A stretch of DNA of 64,000 nt. Source: Litorivivens lipolytica (GTDB taxonomy: Bacteria > Pseudomonadota > Gammaproteobacteria > Pseudomonadales > Spongiibacteraceae). Positions 20,090-30,043 of this stretch are shown here, one piece after another. The stretch is from contig NZ_JACHWY010000001.1 in assembly GCF_014191715.1 (NCBI RefSeq), positions 558,001 through 622,000 on the forward strand, written 5' to 3'. The position numbers and the translations under genes were made by a program. Every line of letters starts with the position of its first letter. Positions within the stretch are counted from its first letter, which is position 1. The notes under the pieces are model-generated. The model was not told where the DNA came from and made no database searches. It saw only the letters and a program-made list of their open reading frames with translations.

Positions 20090-21058
20090 ATGTCGATCGA
20101 CGTAGACCAACTCCGCCAAGGCAACCGCCGCGCTCTCGCTAAAGCCATTACGCTGGTAGAAAGCAAAAAAGCTGAACACCGCGAACAGGCCCAAAAACTG
20201 CTGGAAGCTGTTTTGCCCTATACCGGCAACAGCATTCGCGTCGGTATTACCGGCATCCCCGGGGTTGGCAAATCCACCTTTATTGAAAGCTTCGGGCAGA
20301 CCGTTATCGAGCAGGGTAAGAAAGTCGCCGTGCTGGCGGTTGATCCCAGCTCGCCCATCGCTGGCGGCTCTATCCTCGGGGATAAAACCCGGATGGAAGA
20401 ATTGTCTCGGATGGACAATGCCTTTATCCGGCCCTCGCCCTCAGAAGGTGCGCTCGGTGGTGTAGCCCTGAAAACCCGCGAAACTATGCTGCTCTGTGAA
20501 GCGGCCGGCTACGATGTGATTCTGGTTGAAACCGTCGGCGTCGGTCAGTCCGAGTATGAAGTCGCCAGCATGGTCGATTTCTTTATGGTGCTAATGCTAC
20601 CCAATGCCGGTGACGAGCTGCAGGGCATTAAGAAAGGCATCATGGAATTAGCGGATGCTCTGGTGATCAACAAGGCTGACGGCGACAGCCTGAACATGGC
20701 CCAGCAAACCCGGCGCCATTATCAGAATGCCTTGCACCTGCTGCGTCATACCAGCTTCTGGACGCCTCAGGTTAAAACCTGCTCCGCGCTTCGAAAGGAA
20801 AATATCGAGGAAGTCTGGGGCATGATTTCAGACTTTCAGATCGACGCGATTAAGAACAATGCCTTCCACGAAAAGCGTGCCCGTCAGGCCCAGGAATGGA
20901 TGCATAAACTGCTGCACGAAATGCTCGACCTCAAGCTGAAGCAAAACCTGGAAGTGAAGCAGCAGATGCCGGAGCTGGATCGTCAGGTGACCGAGGGCAA
21001 AACCACGCCCTATCTGGCGGCGAAATTGCTGATTGATCTTTTGTTCAAGGCGAATTGA
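20090..21058 (+). CDS. meaB: MeaB-type G-protein chaperone of methylmalonyl-CoA mutase
   Basis: 322 residues. SIMIBI GTPase with Walker [13 protein letters not shown] (about residues 51-62), the switch blocks [21 protein letters not shown] and [13 protein letters not shown], the [14 protein letters not shown] region, and NKADG as base-recognition motif. The C-terminal helices ([20 protein letters not shown]) form the family dimer arm. MeaB gates delivery of adenosylcobalamin to the mutase and releases damaged cofactor. Separated from the mutase by the palindromic repeat, but same strand and almost certainly same functional unit. Confidence 0.95.
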   Translation: MSIDVDQLRQGNRRALAKAITLVESKKAEHREQAQKLLEAVLPYTGNSIRVGITGIPGVGKSTFIESFGQTVIEQGKKVAVLAVDPSSPIAGGSILGDKTRMEELSRMDNAFIRPSPSEGALGGVALKTRETMLLCEAAGYDVILVETVGVGQSEYEVASMVDFFMVLMLPNAGDELQGIKKGIMELADALVINKADGDSLNMAQQTRRHYQNALHLLRHTSFWTPQVKTCSALRKENIEEVWGMISDFQIDAIKNNAFHEKRARQAQEWMHKLLHEMLDLKLKQNLEVKQQMPELDRQVTEGKTTPYLAAKLLIDLLFKAN

Positions 21059-21519
21059 TGAAAGACGTTGCCCACACGCTTACCGAGTTTGTTCAAACCC
21101 ATCTGCCGACTGCGCGGGCGCTGGAAATTGAAGTCGCAGATTACGACAGCGCCTCGCTGACACTGAGAGCACCACTCGGCCCAAGCATTAACGACAAGCA
21201 CACCGCCTTTGGTGGCAGCCTTTATGTGGTGGCTGTGATGGCGGGGTGGGGGATGGTTTACCTGCGCTGCCGTGAGCGAGGTATTGATCCCAATATTGTG
21301 GTGGCCAAGGGTGAGATTGAGTATCTGGCACCGGTGCCCACCGATATTGTGGCGTCGTCTATCCCGGTGGAAGAAGCCGATTGGGATAGCTTTTTTAAGC
21401 ACTTTGATGAGCGCGGCAAGGCGAAGATCGAATTGCGCACTCAAGTGCTGCAGGACGGTAAACCTGCGGTCAGCTTTAAGGGGTTGTACGCTATTATTGG
21501 CTTGGCTCCCAATCTATAA
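21058..21519 (+). CDS. Hotdog-fold thioesterase (YiiD C-terminal domain family)
   Basis: About 153 residues. The hotdog helix segment DKHTAFGGSLYVVAVMAGWGMVYL, followed by VVAKGEIEYLAPVPTDIVA, is that of the YiiD_C putative thioesterase family. The ATG shares one base with the meaB TGA stop, so the two are translationally coupled. It could hydrolyse a stray acyl-CoA of the propionyl/methylmalonyl route, or simply ride on the operon; substrate unknown. In E. coli this domain is fused to an acetyltransferase; here it stands alone. Confidence 0.7.
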   Translation: MKDVAHTLTEFVQTHLPTARALEIEVADYDSASLTLRAPLGPSINDKHTAFGGSLYVVAVMAGWGMVYLRCRERGIDPNIVVAKGEIEYLAPVPTDIVASSIPVEEADWDSFFKHFDERGKAKIELRTQVLQDGKPAVSFKGLYAIIGLAPNL

Positions 21520-21526
21520 CGAGCGG

Positions 21527-22672
21527 CTAGTCTCCATACACAAAGCGCCGCAATTCCTCGATATTCGCCATGCCATCGTTGTAGCCCAACTGAATCAGTC
21601 GCTCGCTAAATGCAGTGGTAAACAGCAGATAACTGGCCACGTTTACCCCACCGGCGCTGCGACCGGCATTCCCCCTGAAAAAAGTGCGGATACTGCGCGG
21701 AAGCTCGCGCAGGAAATCATCGGCGATTGCATCGATATCTTCCGAGGGTGAAATCACCAGTGCCTCTATCGGGCGCAGTTGATGCTCAGTAAAGGATTCC
21801 TGTTCCGGCATCAGCCGGATCAGCTGGTTGATCCGTTCAAGACGCTCGATATCGGTCTCGATACTGTCGACAAAGGCGCTGTTCAGCAAGTGGCCTATAA
21901 TCTGACCGAAGGCGGGTGACTGAATTTTCTGCAACGGCCGCCGGTATTCTTTGCGGTGACCGTTGGCCGGAATGATCAGCACGCGCTCAGCGCCCAAGTG
22001 GAGGGCGGGGCTAATAGGTGTGAGCTGACGCAGGGCGCCATCACCAAAGTAATTGCGGCCGATCCGTTGCGGCGGAAAGATGGTCGGTATGGCGGTGGAT
22101 GCCATCACATGGGCAATATCGATGGGCGTTGGTACACCCTGACGGCGCCAGCGCTGCCAACCGGCACGCTCGGGTCCGCCCTGAAAAAAGCTGATGGAGA
22201 CACCCTGAGTATAGTCCATCGCGGTAACGCTCAACGCATCTAGGTGTCCCGCGTTGATGTTCTCCGAGATGGCAGCAATATCGAGATTTTGTTTCAGCAA
22301 TTCCCGCAGGGGTGAGTTATCCAGCAAGCCTACGGGTCGCCCAACCGCAATACCCGAGTTAAACAGGGACAGCAGCAGGCGCCAGGCGTTGCTCATCACT
22401 CCCAGCCAGTCTGAGCGGTAAATTTGATCGGTGCTTAGAGCCGTCCACAAAGATTCGAGCCAGTCAGCGGCATTCGAGAAGTTTTCTGCCTTGCTGGCCA
22501 GCGCAACGGCATTGATAGCCCCGGCTGAAGTACCGCACAGAATGCGGTATGGGTTGTACTGGCGGTCGCCGTGAAGGGTGGCGAGGGCCTTAATAACGCC
22601 GACCTGATAGGCCGCTCTGGCACCGCCGCCGGGAAGAATCAGGGCGGTATCGTATTTGGCTTCTTGCTGCAT
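21527..22672 (-). CDS. Patatin-like phospholipase
   Basis: 381 residues. It has the oxyanion loop LPGGGARAAYQVGV, the nucleophile elbow GTSAGA (GxSxG) and the catalytic Asp in FGDGALRQLTP, which together form a complete Ser-Asp dyad. The C-terminal 130 residues (IETDIERLERINQLIRL..., ISPSEDIDAIADDFLRELPRSIRTFFRG) are as in the bacterial patatins of this size. No signal peptide. Its ATG directly follows the ppsR stop, so both are likely one transcript. Convergent with the thioesterase gene. Confidence 0.88.
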   Translation of the reverse strand: MQQEAKYDTALILPGGGARAAYQVGVIKALATLHGDRQYNPYRILCGTSAGAINAVALASKAENFSNAADWLESLWTALSTDQIYRSDWLGVMSNAWRLLLSLFNSGIAVGRPVGLLDNSPLRELLKQNLDIAAISENINAGHLDALSVTAMDYTQGVSISFFQGGPERAGWQRWRRQGVPTPIDIAHVMASTAIPTIFPPQRIGRNYFGDGALRQLTPISPALHLGAERVLIIPANGHRKEYRRPLQKIQSPAFGQIIGHLLNSAFVDSIETDIERLERINQLIRLMPEQESFTEHQLRPIEALVISPSEDIDAIADDFLRELPRSIRTFFRGNAGRSAGGVNVASYLLFTTAFSERLIQLGYNDGMANIEELRRFVYGD

Positions 22673-23503
22673 CTACTTGCTGTGTCCCCGCAGTCCTGCC
22701 CCCACCAGAATTCGGGTGGCAATCTCCTCAATCGAGGCATGAGTAGATTCAATATAGGGTATACCGAAGCGGTTAAACATAATTTCTGCCTGCCGCACTT
22801 CATATTCGCACTGGGCGAGCGTGGAATAACGGGCATTGGCGCGCCGTTCGGTGCGAATGGTCGCCAGCCGGTCCGGCTTGATGGTCAGGCCGTAGAGCTT
22901 GTCCCGAAAAGGCGCCAAGGGCTTGGGAATGCGGCCATTATCCAGGTCATCTTCGGTCAGGGGGTAGTTGGCGACAAATACCCCGGCCTGCAGAGCCAGA
23001 TACAGGCTGGTGGGGGTTTTGCCACTGCGGGACACGCCAACCAGAATCAGTTCGGCCTGATGATAACGGTCAATTTTGGCGCCATCGTCATTGTCGAGCG
23101 CGTAGTTCACAGCGTCGATCCGGTACTTGTAGTCCGGTTCGCTGGAAACACTGTGGGCTCCACCGACGGTAAACGACGACTTGGTGCCGAGGGCTTCTTC
23201 GAGTGGTGTGAGAAAAGTTGCCAAAATATCCACGGTAAAACCGGCGCTGGCCTTGATGATGCTGCGAACTTCCTCGTTCACGATGGTGTCAAAAACGATC
23301 GGTTGGGTGCCGTCACGGGCGGCCACGCGGTCGATTTTTTCGGCCGCCGACCGGGCTTTCTCGGCATTGTCGATGTAGGGCAGGATGACTCGCTCGAATT
23401 TCAGGCCCTCAAATTGGGCCAGTAGACTGCTGCCGAGAGCTTCTGCGGTGATACCGGTGCTGTCAGAGATGAAGAATGCCGTTCTTTTGGTCATTTCTGT
23501 CAC
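22673..23503 (-). CDS. ppsR: PEP synthase regulatory protein (kinase/pyrophosphorylase)
   Basis: 276 residues, DUF299 family. FFISDSTGITAEALG at the N-terminus and the P-loop GVSRSGKT (156-163) with TPTSLYLA are diagnostic, as is YLALQAGVFVANYPL. It inactivates PEP synthase by ADP-dependent phosphorylation of a threonine near the catalytic His and restores it by phosphate-dependent removal. It is divergent from ppsA, its target, with a 95-base shared control region. Starts at 23503 or 23494 are both possible. Confidence 0.95.
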   Translation of the reverse strand: MTEMTKRTAFFISDSTGITAEALGSSLLAQFEGLKFERVILPYIDNAEKARSAAEKIDRVAARDGTQPIVFDTIVNEEVRSIIKASAGFTVDILATFLTPLEEALGTKSSFTVGGAHSVSSEPDYKYRIDAVNYALDNDDGAKIDRYHQAELILVGVSRSGKTPTSLYLALQAGVFVANYPLTEDDLDNGRIPKPLAPFRDKLYGLTIKPDRLATIRTERRANARYSTLAQCEYEVRQAEIMFNRFGIPYIESTHASIEEIATRILVGAGLRGHSK

Positions 23504-23598
23504 AATACGGGGCCTCTTACGGGGCGAATTTATGTCCGAATTCCAGTATCATACGCGATCTTTAAACCACGTACCTTATTCACTAGAGGAAACCCGTT

Positions 23599-25971
23599 TT
23601 GTCTGAATACGTTCTTTGGTTTCAAGAGCTTGGCATGGATGATGTCGAGCGTGTGGGCGGCAAAAACGCATCGTTGGGTGAGATGATCAGCGAGCTGTCC
23701 GGCGCTGGCGTATCCGTTCCCGGCGGCTTTGCGACGACTGCTTCAGCTTACCGGGATTTCCTTCAGCAGAGTGGTCTGAACGAGCGCATCAAACAGCGCC
23801 TCGAAGGGCTGGATGTCGATGACGTAAAAACCCTGACCGAAACGGGCAAGGATATCCGACAGTGGATTATCGATACCCCCTTTCCCGCAGAACTGGACGC
23901 CGCTGTCAGCAAGGCTTTTGAAGAACTTGCGGAAGGTAACGCGGAAATTGCGGTCGCCGTGCGTTCCTCTGCGACGGCAGAAGATCTGCCTGATGCATCT
24001 TTCGCCGGTCAGCAGGAAACCTTCCTGAATATTCGCGGGCTGGACAACGTCAAGATTGCGATCAAAGAGGTTTTTGCTTCTCTGTATAACGATCGCGCTA
24101 TCGCTTACCGCGTGCACAAAGGCTTCGAGCATGCAGATGTTGCTCTGTCTGCGGGCATTCAACGCATGGTCCGTTCTGAAATCGGTGCCAGCGGTGTGAT
24201 GTTTAGCATGGACACGGAATCCGGTTACGACGGTGTGGTGTTTATTACTGCCTCATACGGCCTCGGTGAAACCGTGGTGCAGGGTTCGGTTAATCCCGAT
24301 GAGTTTTATGTGCACAAGGCGATTCTGGAGCAGGGCAAACACGCCGTGTTGCGTCGTAATCTGGGTGGCAAAGCTATCAAGATGATTTACGGCAGTGAGG
24401 CGTCGGCTGGCAAATCGGTTGAAACCGTGGAGGTCGAAGAGGCTGATCGCAACCGTTTCTGTATTACTGACGACGAAGTCATGGCGCTGGCTAAGCAGGC
24501 TCTGATCATCGAGAAGCACTATCAGCGTCCAATGGATATCGAATGGGCCAAGGACGGTGATACCGGCAAGCTGTTTATTGTCCAGGCTCGCCCGGAAACC
24601 GTAAAAAGTCAGGAATCTGCCAACTTGATGGAGCGCTACTTGCTGAAAGAAAAAGGCAAGGTTATCTGTGAAGGGCGCTCAATTGGGCAGCGAATAGGCA
24701 GTGGTCCGGTTCGGGTCGTGGCTGATCTGTCAGAGATGGATCAAGTGCAAAAAGGGGATGTACTGGTCACCGACATGACCGATCCGGACTGGGAGCCTGT
24801 CATGAAACGGGCTTCGGCTATCGTTACGAATCGCGGCGGCCGAACCTGCCATGCGGCGATTATCGCGCGTGAACTGGGTATTCCCGCGGTAGTCGGTTGT
24901 GGCGACGCTACCGAGGTTCTGACCAGCGGTCGTGAAGTGACTGTCTCCTGCGCCGAAGGTGATACCGGTCTGGTTTATGAAGGCTGTCTGGATTTTGATA
25001 TCAGCCGCAATGAACTCGAGGCCATGCCCGAGCTGCCTTTCAAGATCATGATGAACGTGGGCAACCCGGACCGCGCCTTTGATTTTCAGGCTTATCCGAA
25101 TGCCGGTGTGGGTCTGGCGCGCCTGGAGTTCATCATCAACCGTATGATCGGCGTGCATCCGAAAGCGCTGATGGATTACGAGGAGTTGCCGAGAGATGTG
25201 CAGCAGGCGGTCGCACGCCGCATCGCCGGTTACCCCTCGCCAGTGGATTTCTACGTCGAGAAGCTGGTTGAAGGTATTGCGTCTATCGCCGGTGCCTTCT
25301 ATCCCGAGCGCGTTATCGTGCGGATGTCCGACTTCAAATCCAACGAGTACGCTCACCTGATTGGCGGAACTCTGTACGAGCCGGACGAAGAAAACCCCAT
25401 GCTGGGATTCCGTGGTGCTGGCCGCTATATCTCAGACTCCTTCCGCGAATGCTTCCGTCTGGAATGCCGTGCGCTGAAGAAAGTGCGCGACGAAATGGGG
25501 CTCACTAACGTTGAGATTATGGTGCCCTTTGTGCGTACCGTTGGCGAAGCCAAGCAGGTTATCGAACTGCTGGAAGAGAATGGTCTCAAGCGTGGTGAGA
25601 ACGGGCTGAAGGTCATCATGATGTGCGAGCTGCCGGCTAACGCGCTTCTGGCCGACCAGTTCCTGGAGTACTTTGACGGTTTCTCCATCGGTTCGAACGA
25701 TCTGACTCAGCTGACGCTGGGGCTTGATCGCGATTCCGGTCTGGTAGCTCACCTATTTGACGAGCGCAACGATGCGGTGAAAGTTCTGCTGAAAAACGCC
25801 ATTCAGGCTTGTAAGAAACAGGGCAAGTACATTGGCATCTGTGGTCAGGGGCCCTCCGACCACGCGGATTTTGCGCTGTGGCTGGTGGAGCAGGGTATCG
25901 ACAGTGTGTCGCTGAACCCGGACTCTGTGCTGGAAACCTGGATGTTCCTTAGCGAGGAACTCGCCAAGTAA
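23599..25971 (+). CDS. ppsA: Phosphoenolpyruvate synthase
   Basis: 790 residues. The N-terminal ATP-grasp domain has [11 protein letters not shown] and [25 protein letters not shown]. The swivelling phosphohistidine domain has [21 protein letters not shown] with H418 as carrier and T416 as the PpsR target. The C-terminal PEP-binding barrel has [41 protein letters not shown] and [11 protein letters not shown]. It makes PEP from pyruvate and ATP for gluconeogenesis. TTG start, supported by the AGAGGAAA ribosome site. The methylmalonyl route feeds succinyl-CoA into the same gluconeogenic flow. Confidence 0.97.
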   Translation: MSEYVLWFQELGMDDVERVGGKNASLGEMISELSGAGVSVPGGFATTASAYRDFLQQSGLNERIKQRLEGLDVDDVKTLTETGKDIRQWIIDTPFPAELDAAVSKAFEELAEGNAEIAVAVRSSATAEDLPDASFAGQQETFLNIRGLDNVKIAIKEVFASLYNDRAIAYRVHKGFEHADVALSAGIQRMVRSEIGASGVMFSMDTESGYDGVVFITASYGLGETVVQGSVNPDEFYVHKAILEQGKHAVLRRNLGGKAIKMIYGSEASAGKSVETVEVEEADRNRFCITDDEVMALAKQALIIEKHYQRPMDIEWAKDGDTGKLFIVQARPETVKSQESANLMERYLLKEKGKVICEGRSIGQRIGSGPVRVVADLSEMDQVQKGDVLVTDMTDPDWEPVMKRASAIVTNRGGRTCHAAIIARELGIPAVVGCGDATEVLTSGREVTVSCAEGDTGLVYEGCLDFDISRNELEAMPELPFKIMMNVGNPDRAFDFQAYPNAGVGLARLEFIINRMIGVHPKALMDYEELPRDVQQAVARRIAGYPSPVDFYVEKLVEGIASIAGAFYPERVIVRMSDFKSNEYAHLIGGTLYEPDEENPMLGFRGAGRYISDSFRECFRLECRALKKVRDEMGLTNVEIMVPFVRTVGEAKQVIELLEENGLKRGENGLKVIMMCELPANALLADQFLEYFDGFSIGSNDLTQLTLGLDRDSGLVAHLFDERNDAVKVLLKNAIQACKKQGKYIGICGQGPSDHADFALWLVEQGIDSVSLNPDSVLETWMFLSEELAK

Positions 25972-25980
25972 GCTGTAGCT

Positions 25981-26012
25981 AGCCGGTGCTGACCAGAAGG
26001 TCAGTGCCGGCT
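25981..26012. terminator. 14-bp stem at the junction of convergent ppsA and protease-like gene
   Basis: AGCCGGTGCTGACC, loop AGAA, GGTCAGTGCCGGCT, with two G-U pairs in one orientation. It starts nine bases after the ppsA stop and overlaps the last codons of the opposing gene. No T-run; likely a bidirectional transcript-end structure. Confidence 0.5.
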
Positions 26013-26882
26013 GATCCCGTACTTCTGTTTCAATCCCTCAAGAGCGGTCATGATTTCCCCGTCCATGATCCGAAAGCCCGCGACCGGTTGCGGATAGCTG
26101 TCGGAACGATGGCGCATCAAACCCTTCGAAAACACGCCAAGATTGATCCACACTTCACCCAGCACGCAAACTGGTGAACAGCCGGAAACACCGTAATCTA
26201 CCTTGCAGCTGGCGTAGCCGGTGCGGCCCTGTTCGCGTTCAATGCTGAGCAGCTGGCAGTTATCTTCCAGCATTCGTTGTCCGGTCTCTTTGCCCTGATC
26301 GAAGTGGTAGCACATAAACTGCACCTGATTCCGACAGTCGGCCAGCTCACTGCTTTCTAGTGGTCTCGTCGGCAGGTGGGGCAGAATATCCGGAAAGTGC
26401 TGGCTGTCATCAAATTCACAGCGCCGAGCGCGCAGAACTAATAAGGCCCAGTCATCAATTTCATCACTGCTCCATTCCAGATCCGGGCTGGCAATAATTT
26501 CTACCGGGTTCAACCAGTCGCCGCCGGGAACCTGAACCGCGATATCCCCGCGATTGGTAAGCCGGCTGAAGCGGTGGTCGAGCACGCTGTGACCAGCGGT
26601 AGACGCGATCCAGTAACAGTGGTTAGCGGCTATCAGTGTGGCGTTGCTGTAGCTCTCGCGGCCGTTGCTCTTTGTACGTTTGAGGCGGGTAAAGACTGCG
26701 GGGTCCACCGGCGCATCAAGGCTGGAAATTTCGCGCCGTTTTGTATTGCCAGAGGCGGCTTCCAATTGAAGAAATACCCGCTCGAGATCGATCGACCGGG
26801 TATCGCCGATGCTGATCTTTTCCGCAAACGCCAGCGGCGTGACTGACAGCGCAAGACAGAAAAACCAACGAATCACTGCCAC
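26001..26882 (-). CDS. Secreted trypsin-fold (S1-like) protein with altered active-site motif
   Basis: 293 residues with a signal peptide ending LAFA (about residue 20). The order of chymotrypsin landmarks is present: LIAANHCYWIAS (H88, compare TAAHC), IDDWALLVL (D143/D144, compare DIALL) and VDYGVSGCSPVC (S233, compare GDSGGP). The oxyanion motif is GVSGCS in place of GDSGG, so activity is uncertain. Eight or more Cys suggest disulfides after export to the periplasm. Its start overlaps the end of the DAHP synthase gene by 10 bases, so it probably shares that transcript. Could be an active divergent protease or a binding protein. Confidence 0.6.
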   Translation of the reverse strand: MAVIRWFFCLALSVTPLAFAEKISIGDTRSIDLERVFLQLEAASGNTKRREISSLDAPVDPAVFTRLKRTKSNGRESYSNATLIAANHCYWIASTAGHSVLDHRFSRLTNRGDIAVQVPGGDWLNPVEIIASPDLEWSSDEIDDWALLVLRARRCEFDDSQHFPDILPHLPTRPLESSELADCRNQVQFMCYHFDQGKETGQRMLEDNCQLLSIEREQGRTGYASCKVDYGVSGCSPVCVLGEVWINLGVFSKGLMRHRSDSYPQPVAGFRIMDGEIMTALEGLKQKYGISRH

Positions 26883-27976
26883 AGCTTCCGTCGTTTTTCG
26901 TAGGTTTCACGGCACAGCGCAACGTCATCCAGATACCGGGGAAGCTCATCCAGCAAAAGGGCCTGTGGCCCATCGACCAGTGCCTTGGTCGGCTCCGGGT
27001 GAAAGTCCACCAGCACCATATTGGCGCCAGCGATAATGCCCTGCGCGGTCGCATGGGCAATATCCATGACTTTGTCAGGGCCGTGGTCGCGGGTGCCCAC
27101 GGAGTGAGACGGATCAATGCACACCGGCATCCGCGTGAGTCGTTTCACTACCGGTACATGGGAGAAATCGACCATATTGCGGTGCGGTGCCCCGTAGTCG
27201 CTCTTCATACCGCGCAGACAGAAAATCACCTGGGTATTGCCTTCGCTGGCGAGATATTCAGCCGCATTCAGTGATTCATTCAGTGTGATGCCGAAACCAC
27301 GCTTTAGCAGTGCCGGGTAGCGCTGCTGCCGTCCAATCGCTTTGAGCAGCTCAAAGTTCTGGGTGTTGCGGGTGCCGATTTGCAGTATGACCCCGGTGGG
27401 GCGGCCGCATTTTTCCAGACAGGTATCGATTTCTTCGATATGGGATTCATGAGTTACTTCCATCGCGATAGTGGCGATATTGTGTTTGCCCGCCAGCTCA
27501 AACACGTAGGGCAGGCAACCCTTGCCGTGACCTTGAAAGGCATAGGGATTGGTGCGCGGCTTGTAGGCGCCCATGCGCGTGCAGCGCTGGCCGTGGGCTG
27601 CGACGGCTTTCATCATGATTTCCACATGCTCGGGAGTGTCTACCGCGCATAAGCCGGCAAAGACGTGTAGCGAGTCTTGATCAAAACGCAGGCCCTGATA
27701 GTCAAAACCACTGACTCGTCGATCGTCGTGGTGCCGCCCGAGAATACGGTACTCCTCGGAAATACGGATGACTCGCTCAACCGCCGGCAAGGCTTCCATG
27801 TCAGCGGTATCGAGCGATTTTGTTTCGCCGAGCAGGTAGATCTCGGTCAGCTTTTGTTGCTGGCCCTGTACCACGTGTTCTTTGACGGACACGCCCTTGA
27901 GTGCTTGGAGGTGGCGCAGGGTGGCCTGATACTCTTCAGACTGGTGATCGATATCCGGATGTAAAATCAGCAGCAT
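26873..27976 (-). CDS. 3-Deoxy-7-phosphoheptulonate (DAHP) synthase, class I-beta-like
   Basis: About 367 residues. An N-terminal ferredoxin-like regulatory domain (1-90, MLLILHPDIDH...) precedes a TIM barrel. The barrel blocks AGLCAVDTPE, MGAYKPRTNPYAFQGHG, LQIGTRNTQNFELL, ALLKRGFGITLNE, CIDPSHSVGTRDH and VDFHPEPTKALVDGPQ match the AroA I-beta group. The usual CERG motif reads CLRG here, and other positions drift. The enzyme joins PEP and erythrose-4-phosphate at the start of aromatic synthesis. I chose ATG 27976, which gives the family's normal N-terminus; longer in-frame starts would run toward lolC. Divergent from lolC. Confidence 0.75.
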   Translation of the reverse strand: MLLILHPDIDHQSEEYQATLRHLQALKGVSVKEHVVQGQQQKLTEIYLLGETKSLDTADMEALPAVERVIRISEEYRILGRHHDDRRVSGFDYQGLRFDQDSLHVFAGLCAVDTPEHVEIMMKAVAAHGQRCTRMGAYKPRTNPYAFQGHGKGCLPYVFELAGKHNIATIAMEVTHESHIEEIDTCLEKCGRPTGVILQIGTRNTQNFELLKAIGRQQRYPALLKRGFGITLNESLNAAEYLASEGNTQVIFCLRGMKSDYGAPHRNMVDFSHVPVVKRLTRMPVCIDPSHSVGTRDHGPDKVMDIAHATAQGIIAGANMVLVDFHPEPTKALVDGPQALLLDELPRYLDDVALCRETYEKRRKLWQ

Positions 27977-28098
27977 TGTGACACTCCGCAGACTGTGGGT
28001 ATGGGCGCTGGTTCTGCTGCCCGGCAAGTTCGCGTATGATGACAAACGTGCTCGGCACAACAATCCTTACTATAAGCCAAACTCACGACGACTCGCCA

Positions 28099-29337
28099 AT
28101 GGCCTGGTCTTATCCTATCAGAATCGGTTTTCGCTACTTTTTCAGCCGTCGCCGCGACCGCTTTTTGTCGGTGGTGACCTGGATTTCACTGCTGGGTATG
28201 GCGGTCGGGATCACCTCGCTGATTGTAGTGATGTCGGTGATGAACGGCTTTGAAGCCGAGCTGCGCAACCGCGTGCTGTCGCTGGTGCCACATGGCTTTG
28301 TCGACGGCCCCGATCGCCGTCTTGAAGACTGGTCGGCGCTTATGAAAACCGTTTCTGAACAGTCGAGCGTAAGAGGGGTGTCGCCCTACACAGGTACCGC
28401 GGCCATGCTGGTGCGCGGAGATCGTCTGCGCGGCATTCAACTCTACGGTATCGACCCCGCAACCGAAGGCTCGGTGTCGGATATCGAGCAGCAAATGGTA
28501 GATGGCAATTACCTCGATAAACCCCGCTTTGAAATCCTGCTTGGCGATATTCTTGCGCGGCGTTTGCAACTTACCGTCGGTGACAGGGTTACGCTGGTTT
28601 TACCCACGGTTACGGTCACGCCCTTGGGCTTGTTTCCACAGGAAAAAACGCTGGAAGTTGCTGGCATTTTTAGCGCTGGTGCCGATGTTGACGGCAATAC
28701 AGCATTCGTTCACCTGAAGGTCGGTCAGCGACTGCTGCGCCTTGGCAACGCGGTTAATGGACTGCGAGTCGAGTTTGACGATCTGTTTGCGGCGCCCGAA
28801 GAGCTGGCAAAACTCGCAAACCTGTTACCGGCGGGTGTTGAAACCCAATCCTGGGCTCAGACTCAAGGCAGTCTGTTTCAGGCGGTCAAGATGGAAAAGA
28901 GGATGGTACGTCTGCTGCTGTTTTTTATTGTGGTGATTGCGGCCTTCAATATTATTTCGATTTTGACCATGGCGGTATCCCAGCGCCGTCCGGCGATTGC
29001 TGTTCTGCGTACCATGGGTGCAACGCCGACAACGATAGTCAGAATTTTTCTGGTCTACGGTCTTCTGACAGCCGTTTTGGGTATAGCGCTCGGAGCCTTG
29101 ATTGGTGTGCCGGTCGCGATGAATGTATCAGAGTTAATCGCTTTTCTGGAATCGAGCCTTGGCATGAAAGTCTTCAATCCCGATGTGTACTTTATCAGTG
29201 CAATACCATCGGTTTTCCGGTGGCTGGATTTTGCCCTCATTGTCAGTGTCGCGCTCGCCTTGAGCGTGCTGGCGACCCTGTATCCGGCCTGGCAATCAGC
29301 CCGGATCGAGCCTGCTGAGGCTTTGCGTTATGACTGA
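28099..29337 (+). CDS. lolC: Lipoprotein-releasing ABC transporter permease LolC
   Basis: About 412 residues. It begins YPIRIGFRYFFSRRRDRF, the usual Lol permease amphipathic start. One membrane helix (about 25-50), a large periplasmic domain, and three C-terminal helices follow, with the FtsX-type coupling region AVSQRRPAIAVLRTMGATP. LolCDE extracts outer-membrane lipoproteins from the inner membrane and passes them to LolA. ATG 28099 is preferred; an upstream in-frame ATG at 28036 would add 21 atypical residues. It overlaps lolD by 8 bases. Confidence 0.9.
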   Translation: MAWSYPIRIGFRYFFSRRRDRFLSVVTWISLLGMAVGITSLIVVMSVMNGFEAELRNRVLSLVPHGFVDGPDRRLEDWSALMKTVSEQSSVRGVSPYTGTAAMLVRGDRLRGIQLYGIDPATEGSVSDIEQQMVDGNYLDKPRFEILLGDILARRLQLTVGDRVTLVLPTVTVTPLGLFPQEKTLEVAGIFSAGADVDGNTAFVHLKVGQRLLRLGNAVNGLRVEFDDLFAAPEELAKLANLLPAGVETQSWAQTQGSLFQAVKMEKRMVRLLLFFIVVIAAFNIISILTMAVSQRRPAIAVLRTMGATPTTIVRIFLVYGLLTAVLGIALGALIGVPVAMNVSELIAFLESSLGMKVFNPDVYFISAIPSVFRWLDFALIVSVALALSVLATLYPAWQSARIEPAEALRYD

Positions 29338-30043
29338 TGTACAAACACCGATCAAGGATCAACTAATGACCGTATTGGCCTGTCAGGGACTGAGCAAATC
29401 CTTTACCCAGGGCCCGGAAACCGTCGACGTGCTGTCCGGTGTGGATTTGGTCGTTGCGAAGGGAGAATTGCTCTCGATTGTGGGGCAGTCGGGCTCCGGC
29501 AAAACCACCTTGTTGCAATTGCTCGGCGGTCTGGATGTGCCAACGGCTGGCACCGTTTCGGTTATGGGCGAGAATATCAACCGGCTTTCCGAGGCCAAGC
29601 GATCCTTGCTGCGCAATCAGGCCTTGGGTTTTGTTTATCAGTTTCATCATTTGCTGCCAGAATTCAGTGCACTGGAAAATGCGGCCATGCCACTGCTAAT
29701 ACGCGGCGTTAGAAAGCGCGATGCGCTGGACAAGGCAGCAGATCTATTGAATCAGGTGGGCCTGTCACAGCGAGTCAAACACCGTCCCTCGGCGCTGTCC
29801 GGGGGTGAACGTCAACGGGTGGCTATTGCCCGAGCTCTTGTGGGCGAGCCCGGTTGCGTATTAATGGACGAGCCAACCGGTAATCTTGATGCGGAAAACG
29901 CGGCTGCCGTTCAAGAGTTGCTGTTGCGACTGAATGCGGATTGCCAAACCAGCTTTGTAATCGTGACCCACGATATGGAGATGGCGTCGCGGTTTGGGCA
30001 GGTGTATCGCATAGCTCACGGCCAATTGGCACGGGAGAGCTGA
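29330..30043 (+). CDS. lolD: Lipoprotein-releasing ABC transporter ATPase LolD
   Basis: 237 residues (225 if the ATG at 29366, which has AAGGA upstream and gives the typical MTVLACQGLSKSF, is used). It has Walker A GQSGSGKTTLL, the Q-loop FVYQFHHLLPEFSALEN typical of MacB/LolD ATPases, signature LSGGERQRVAIARAL, Walker B CVLMDEPTGNLD and switch His VTHDM. It powers the LolC-LolE permease pair on either side. Confidence 0.95.
   Translation: MTDVQTPIKDQLMTVLACQGLSKSFTQGPETVDVLSGVDLVVAKGELLSIVGQSGSGKTTLLQLLGGLDVPTAGTVSVMGENINRLSEAKRSLLRNQALGFVYQFHHLLPEFSALENAAMPLLIRGVRKRDALDKAADLLNQVGLSQRVKHRPSALSGGERQRVAIARALVGEPGCVLMDEPTGNLDAENAAAVQELLLRLNADCQTSFVIVTHDMEMASRFGQVYRIAHGQLARES

Noticed and set aside
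27977-28063. N-terminal extension of the DAHP synthase
   Set aside because: The extra residues resemble nothing in the family, and ATG 27976 gives the normal start.
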